From Clostridiales bacterium (GTDB taxonomy: Bacteria > Bacillota > Clostridia > Saccharofermentanales > Saccharofermentanaceae): DNA of 64,000 nt. Below are positions 62,481 to 64,000 of this stretch, piece after piece. Made by a program: the position numbers and the translations under genes. The notes beneath the pieces are model-generated. The model worked only from the letters and a program-made list of their open reading frames with translations. It was not told where the DNA came from and made no database searches. The stretch's first letter is position 1. Each line of letters opens with the position of its first letter. The stretch covers positions 1 to 64,000 of the forward strand of contig JAFZQI010000044.1 of the NCBI GenBank assembly GCA_017620475.1, in the 5' to 3' direction.

Positions 62481-63989
62481 TCAGATCCTCGTATAGTACA
62501 AGACCGTCTTGCCGTTCTTCACATAAGAATATTCCTCTATATATCCATCAGCTGTTTCCGTAACCAGGCAATCGAGTTCGATCCATTCTCCGTCCACATA
62601 TCCGAGATATACGGGATCACCGCTGTCGTCATCGGGGTAGTTCCCCATCAGGATGAATACACGGTCATCTTCCAGCCACTCGATTTCCTCCATAAAGCCT
62701 TCCGGCAGGTTCTCGTGATCCGGAATCGGATTCGGTGTAGGTGTCGGTATATCCGTCGGGGTCGGTGTCGGCGTGTCTGTCGGCGTCGGTGTCGGCGTAT
62801 CCGTCGGCGTCGGTGTCGGCGTGTCTGTCGGCGTAGGGGTAGGCGTATCCGTCGGCGTTGGCGGAGGCGGCGTAGGTGTCGGCGTATCCGTCGGTGTCGG
62901 TGGAGGCGGTGTCGGTGTAGGCGTATCCGTCGGTGTTGGCGGAGGAGGCGTCGGTGTACCTTCCGGCGAAGGCATCGGATCACCTTCCGGATCAGGTGTC
63001 GGAGCCGGTGTCGGCGATCCCTCAGGCGTCAGCGGATCAGAAGGCGGATTCGGATCCGGTGTCGGATCCGGTGTTGGCGTGACTCCCGGCGGAACCGGTG
63101 TCGGCGATCCAGGAGGCGTTGATGAATCAGGCGGCGGTGTCGGCGTGTCCGATGGAGGAGGCGGCGTCGTAGATACGGGTGGTGTCGGGGTATCCGTCAG
63201 GGGCGCCGGGGTCGGGGTGATCGTAAGATCTCCGTGATCCGGATCCTTAAGAAGCTCGGCAAACGCCAGGATATCCTCTTCACTCCAGCCGGTATCTTCG
63301 CACACTCTCTTCAGAAGCTCGGGATTCTCCGCGAGCATCTTAACTGAGAATGCCGGGATTTCATCTTCTTCAAGATCATCAAGGAAGAATTCAATACTTC
63401 CTTCATCTCTATCCGAGTAAAGATAGACTTTGATCAGCTGGCCGCCGTTTACATCCTTCTCTCTTATCTCGCCGGTTTCGGGATTTCTGGCCACAACGTG
63501 GACTTTTCCGTCCGTGATAACGAGGGCCTCTCTTCCATCTTCATCGTAAAAAACATATCCGGAAGTACCCCGGATCCCGACGGTCATCGTAGAGGTCTTG
63601 ATTTCGAAGGATTCATCATCCTGAAGGTGTTCCGTCACCTCGAAATAGAGTGCCCCCTTGGTGAGTTTCAGTTCCAGCTGTTTTCCCTTCTTGTAGAATT
63701 CCGCACGGCTATCAGATTGGAGCGTGACGATCTTCGTGTCGTCAAGGCCGACAGAGGCCAGACCGTCAGAGCCGGTATTCAGGGCATCGCCGCTTTGAAA
63801 ACGGATGTTATCGATGACCGGTTTGGATTTTCCGCTTGAATCTTCGATCGTGACGGTACCTTCCACCCGAAGAAGTCTCATGGTCGTTGCATAGTATCCG
63901 CCCCTGAAGAAAACAAAGTAGATCACGACGGCAGCCGCAATAACAGCAAGAAGCGCGCACGAAATAATGATCTTCTTCGTTTTCGACAA
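62481..63989 (-). CDS. FecR-domain protein with long Thr/Pro-rich linker
   Basis: 502 aa from a TTG at 63989. The frame stays open to the window edge (reading IKEL before it) and the ribosome-binding site is too close, so the true start may lie beyond. A signal anchor at residues 6-28 precedes a FecR domain at 40-150 (GTVTIEDSSG, RFQSGDALNTGSDGLASV, GIRGTSGYVFYD). Residues 245-405 are a TPTP/TDTP/PPPP linker encoded by a GC-rich DNA repeat. The last 90 residues form a small beta domain (EGFMEEIEWLEDDRVFIL ... EYSYVKNGKTVLYYTRI). Coupled to the second CHASE2 cyclase. Confidence 0.85.
   Translation of the reverse strand: MSKTKKIIISCALLAVIAAAVVIYFVFFRGGYYATTMRLLRVEGTVTIEDSSGKSKPVIDNIRFQSGDALNTGSDGLASVGLDDTKIVTLQSDSRAEFYKKGKQLELKLTKGALYFEVTEHLQDDESFEIKTSTMTVGIRGTSGYVFYDEDGREALVITDGKVHVVARNPETGEIREKDVNGGQLIKVYLYSDRDEGSIEFFLDDLEEDEIPAFSVKMLAENPELLKRVCEDTGWSEEDILAFAELLKDPDHGDLTITPTPAPLTDTPTPPVSTTPPPPSDTPTPPPDSSTPPGSPTPVPPGVTPTPDPTPDPNPPSDPLTPEGSPTPAPTPDPEGDPMPSPEGTPTPPPPTPTDTPTPTPPPPTPTDTPTPTPPPPTPTDTPTPTPTDTPTPTPTDTPTPTPTDTPTPTPTDIPTPTPNPIPDHENLPEGFMEEIEWLEDDRVFILMGNYPDDDSGDPVYLGYVDGEWIELDCLVTETADGYIEEYSYVKNGKTVLYYTRI
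62733..62960 (-). repeat. Tandem coding repeats of the TPTPTDTP linker
   Basis: On the plus strand GTCGGTGTCGGCGTATCCGTCGGC-like units of about 24-33 bp repeat about eight times with small changes. The unit encodes TPTPTDTP or TPTPPPPTPTD. Such repeats change length readily by slippage. Confidence 0.85.
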
Positions 63990-64000
63990 TTCCTTGATTC

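Noticed and set aside
62733..62960. Possible CRISPR array
   Set aside because: The repeated units have no unique spacers and lie in frame inside a coding linker; no cas genes are present.
62773..63237. Plus-strand frame made of Val-Gly repeats
   Set aside because: Antisense shadow of the Thr/Pro linker of the FecR-domain protein.

Overview
The window looks like chromosomal DNA of an anaerobic, fermentative member of the Clostridia. The evidence is a SCIFF peptide with its radical-SAM maturase (a Clostridia marker pair), pyruvate formate-lyase with its activase, a pyruvate kinase with the extra C-terminal phosphohistidine domain, RNase J, a bifunctional Rel, a long-form hibernation factor and many secreted proteins with Thr/Pro-rich linkers. 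Base composition is about half G+C. I see no phage, transposon, CRISPR array or rRNA operon. One gene runs off the left edge and the last gene may start beyond the right edge.

Layout. 1-2.8 kb: an Hsp70-like chaperone and a membrane-anchored J-like protein without HPD. 2.9-6.1 kb: an Orn/Lys/Arg decarboxylase-family enzyme, then the SCIFF maturase and SCIFF precursor, with a terminator hairpin between the last two. 6.3-11.9 kb: a five-gene signalling operon (STAS protein, membrane PP2C phosphatase, a STAS/kinase/HATPase fusion, a PHP phosphoesterase and a diguanylate cyclase). 12.1-16.4 kb: an exported serine hydrolase and a transglutaminase/FN3 surface protein. 16.5-19.8 kb: pflB-pflA behind a leader of about 290 nt. 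19.9-22.4 kb: an accessory patch with a small unknown peptide, a frameshifted surface-protein remnant, a sugar acetyltransferase and a lipoprotein. 22.5-27.8 kb: pyk, a 3D/SH3 cell-wall protein and RNase J with a long basic N-terminus.

27.9-35.4 kb: two membrane proteins sharing an undescribed repeat domain, then rel, recJ and rpsU. 35.5-41.8 kb: a lipoprotein, an Fe-S aldo/keto reductase, and an MBL-GAF-GGDEF protein coupled to a CHASE2 adenylate cyclase. 41.9-49.7 kb: two overlapping ABC exporter halves, an Lgt-like membrane protein coupled to a large lipoprotein, and hpf. 49.8-53.8 kb: a zinc-ribbon protein, trmB, a GH36-type glycosidase, a small zinc-ribbon membrane protein and tRNA-Ser(GGA). 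53.9-58.9 kb: an ABC transporter with FtsX-type permease and its two-component system. 59-64 kb: a polytopic membrane protein, a second CHASE2 adenylate cyclase and a FecR-domain protein.

Two things stand out. The window is unusually rich in second-messenger and partner-switching proteins: two adenylate cyclases, two GGDEF proteins, Rel, and an Rsb-like module with no visible sigma factor. In addition, the ten-base word AAAAGCACTG occurs exactly 14 times on both strands, in several reading frames and in two non-coding stretches, about one hundred times more often than chance predicts. No annotated gene explains it.
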